A DNA stretch of 7,110 nt, taken from contig CALGSZ010000102.1 in NCBI GenBank assembly GCA_937901745.1, positions 1-7,110 of the forward strand. The letters are read 5' to 3'. The notes under the pieces were generated by a model. It searched no databases and had not been told where the DNA came from. It worked only from the letters and a program-made list of their open reading frames with translations. Below, one piece after another: positions 6,382-7,110 of this stretch. Position numbers and translations under genes: made by a program. The stretch comes from an uncultured Chloroflexota bacterium (GTDB taxonomy: Bacteria; Chloroflexota; Chloroflexia; Thermomicrobiales; UBA6265). How positions within the stretch are numbered: position 1 is the first letter of the stretch; every line of letters starts with the position of its first letter.

Positions 6382-6750
6382 TCAGTCGGCGTTGACCTCG
6401 ATCCTCCGATCCCGAAGCCAGGCCGCCGTAGATTCGATCTGGTCGACTGAGAGGGTGTCCAATAGTCCCCCGAGATCACGCTCGATCTCGGCCAATACGC
6501 CCTCTGGGTACGACGGGCATGAATAGCTCGGGATCGCCCAGACTCGAGTGGTGTGGGTGGTGACGTAGATGGGCCGGTCCACGCTATCGGCGACCAGTGC
6601 CGATACATAGAAGCCCCTTTCGCCATCCGAAGGGCGGATGCGGCGCCAGTGAAGGGCGCGTCCGATCCACGTCTGAGGCAGCACCCTCTCAAGCGACTTC
6701 GGCAGTCGATCGACTCGCTCCCAGTTCGGGTGATCGGTCGTTTGGTGCAT
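6382..6750 (-). CDS. Hypothetical protein, 122 aa
   Basis: I do not recognise this protein. It appears soluble, with no signal peptide or membrane segment. The middle (RGFYVSALVADSVDRPIYVT) looks beta-rich, and the C-terminal part (about 82-117) looks helical and acidic (EGVLAEIERDLGGLLDTL). The only Cys is in YSCPSYPEG. Support for it being real comes from AGGAGG (complement of 6755-6760) 4 nt before the ATG, protein-like composition, and the terminator placed between it and the converging recombinase gene. It stands alone on its strand, next to a decayed transposase fragment. It could be a small cargo or defence-associated gene, but nothing in the sequence shows a function. Confidence 0.65.
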   Translation of the reverse strand: MHQTTDHPNWERVDRLPKSLERVLPQTWIGRALHWRRIRPSDGERGFYVSALVADSVDRPIYVTTHTTRVWAIPSYSCPSYPEGVLAEIERDLGGLLDTLSVDQIESTAAWLRDRRIEVNAD

Positions 6751-6754
6751 GCGA

Positions 6755-6760
6755 CCTCCT
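6755..6760 (-). promoter_or_regulatory. Ribosome binding site of the 122-aa gene
   Basis: The complement reads GAAGGAGGTCGCATG. The near-perfect AGGAGG is 4 nt from the ATG at 6750 and fixes that start. It is the best ribosome site in the window. Confidence 0.7.
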
Positions 6761-6974
6761 TCTCGGTTATGTGTCGCTTAGGTCACCCTGGGAGCAAATT
6801 TCGTCATTCCAATGGTGTGCACAGCCGATTCATGAGGTTGGCGTCGAGGTCCCACCGATACTCGTTCCGCCCGGGGACTGACAGTCATTGACTCGAACCG
6901 CCTAGCCGACTGGAGAGTCAGATCTGTGGCCTTAGCGGACCCCGCTCATCCGGTTGGGTTCCGGGCCGGCCCTT
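6761..6974. other. Intergenic region upstream of the 122-aa gene, no gene seen
   Basis: The promoter of the 122-aa gene should lie here, but no clear -35/-10 pair stands out. Small symmetric sequences are TGACAGTCA (6879-6887), TGACTC...GAGTCA arms at 6889-6894 and 6915-6920, and the 10-bp palindrome GGGCCGGCCC (6963-6972). No RNA gene could be folded from it by eye. Confidence 0.35.
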
Positions 6975-7110
6975 TCAGCGTGGGCTCCCCGAACTCAAAC
7001 CCGACCACCCCCGAAACTGAGCAAGAAAGCTGACTCGGGACACGACGAGGAGGGTCCCAACGAGGCGGATGACCGAGTCGGTGTTGGGGAAGATGCCGAC
7101 GACGTCGGTG
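6975..7110 (-). pseudogene. IS256-family transposase, C-terminal remnant
   Basis: Reading leftward from the window edge, 7109-7044 encodes TDVVGIFPNTDSVIRLVGTL and then LV, matching the conserved C-terminal region of IS256-type (mutator-like) transposases, where TDVVGIFPN and RLVGA are typical. In the family this continues with a stretch such as EQHDEW...RRY. Here it changes to VSRVSFLAQF and runs to a TGA at 6977-6975. The true C-terminus is therefore missing or replaced from about 7044. Only the end of the gene is visible, so the state of the rest is unknown. The remnant marks past insertion-sequence activity and a likely breakpoint. Confidence 0.65.

Noticed and set aside
6889..6899. GGTTCGAGTCA on the minus strand, resembling a tRNA T-loop
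   Set aside because: The flanking bases do not form a T-stem and no acceptor or anticodon arm could be drawn.
1367..6908. Four copies of CGGCTAG (1367, 1592, 3952, and 6902 on the complement) as possible recombinase-binding sites
   Set aside because: Seven bases is too short to be convincing at this GC content, the flanks differ, and one copy lies inside a coding sequence.
1..7110. CRISPR array or rRNA genes
   Set aside because: No regularly spaced repeats and no rRNA-like segments were seen on either strand.

Overview
The window is about 7.1 kb of GC-rich DNA (roughly 64% G+C by eye) with GTG and TTG starts and GC-rich codon endings. This suggests a high-GC bacterium, probably an actinobacterium, though no gene here fixes the taxonomy. 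It reads as accessory rather than core genome: a restriction-enzyme gene, three tyrosine recombinases, a small orphan gene and a decayed insertion-sequence transposase.

Layout, left to right. (1) 1-1344: the last codons of an upstream gene overlap (TGATG) the start of a 418-aa protein. That protein has an Eco29kI-type GIY-YIG restriction endonuclease domain joined through a basic linker to two winged-helix DNA-binding domains. A strong UUCG-loop terminator follows. (2) 1345-1672: about 330 bp with no convincing gene. (3) 1673-4262, minus strand: two overlapping tyrosine recombinase genes, 499 aa then 365 aa. (4) 4263-4501: a divergent control region with an imperfect 16-bp inverted repeat around a 20-bp centre. 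(5) 4502-6238, plus strand: a third tyrosine recombinase of 578 aa, ending near a strong hairpin terminator. (6) 6382-6750, minus strand: an unrecognised 122-aa protein with a very good ribosome binding site. (7) 6975-7110, minus strand: the tail of an IS256-type transposase whose family resemblance stops abruptly near 7044.

How the parts may work together. The three recombinases probably form one integration/excision machinery. Only the 578-aa protein keeps the whole R-K-HxxR-H-Y set. The 499-aa protein has Tyr in place of the box II His. The 365-aa protein has Lys in place of the box II Arg and lacks the His/Trp. A division of labour between catalytic and structural subunits is therefore plausible. 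The two longer proteins also seem to carry an extra, vestigial catalytic-domain segment before the real one. The recombinases are arranged divergently (two minus, one plus), unlike the same-strand trios of RIT or Tn554-type elements. The endonuclease gene may be cargo of this element, but neither element end can be fixed from this window.

The most notable points are the divergent recombinase trio with duplicated domains, the inverted repeat between its two arms, and the restriction enzyme fused to a double winged-helix module that has its own plausible internal translation start.
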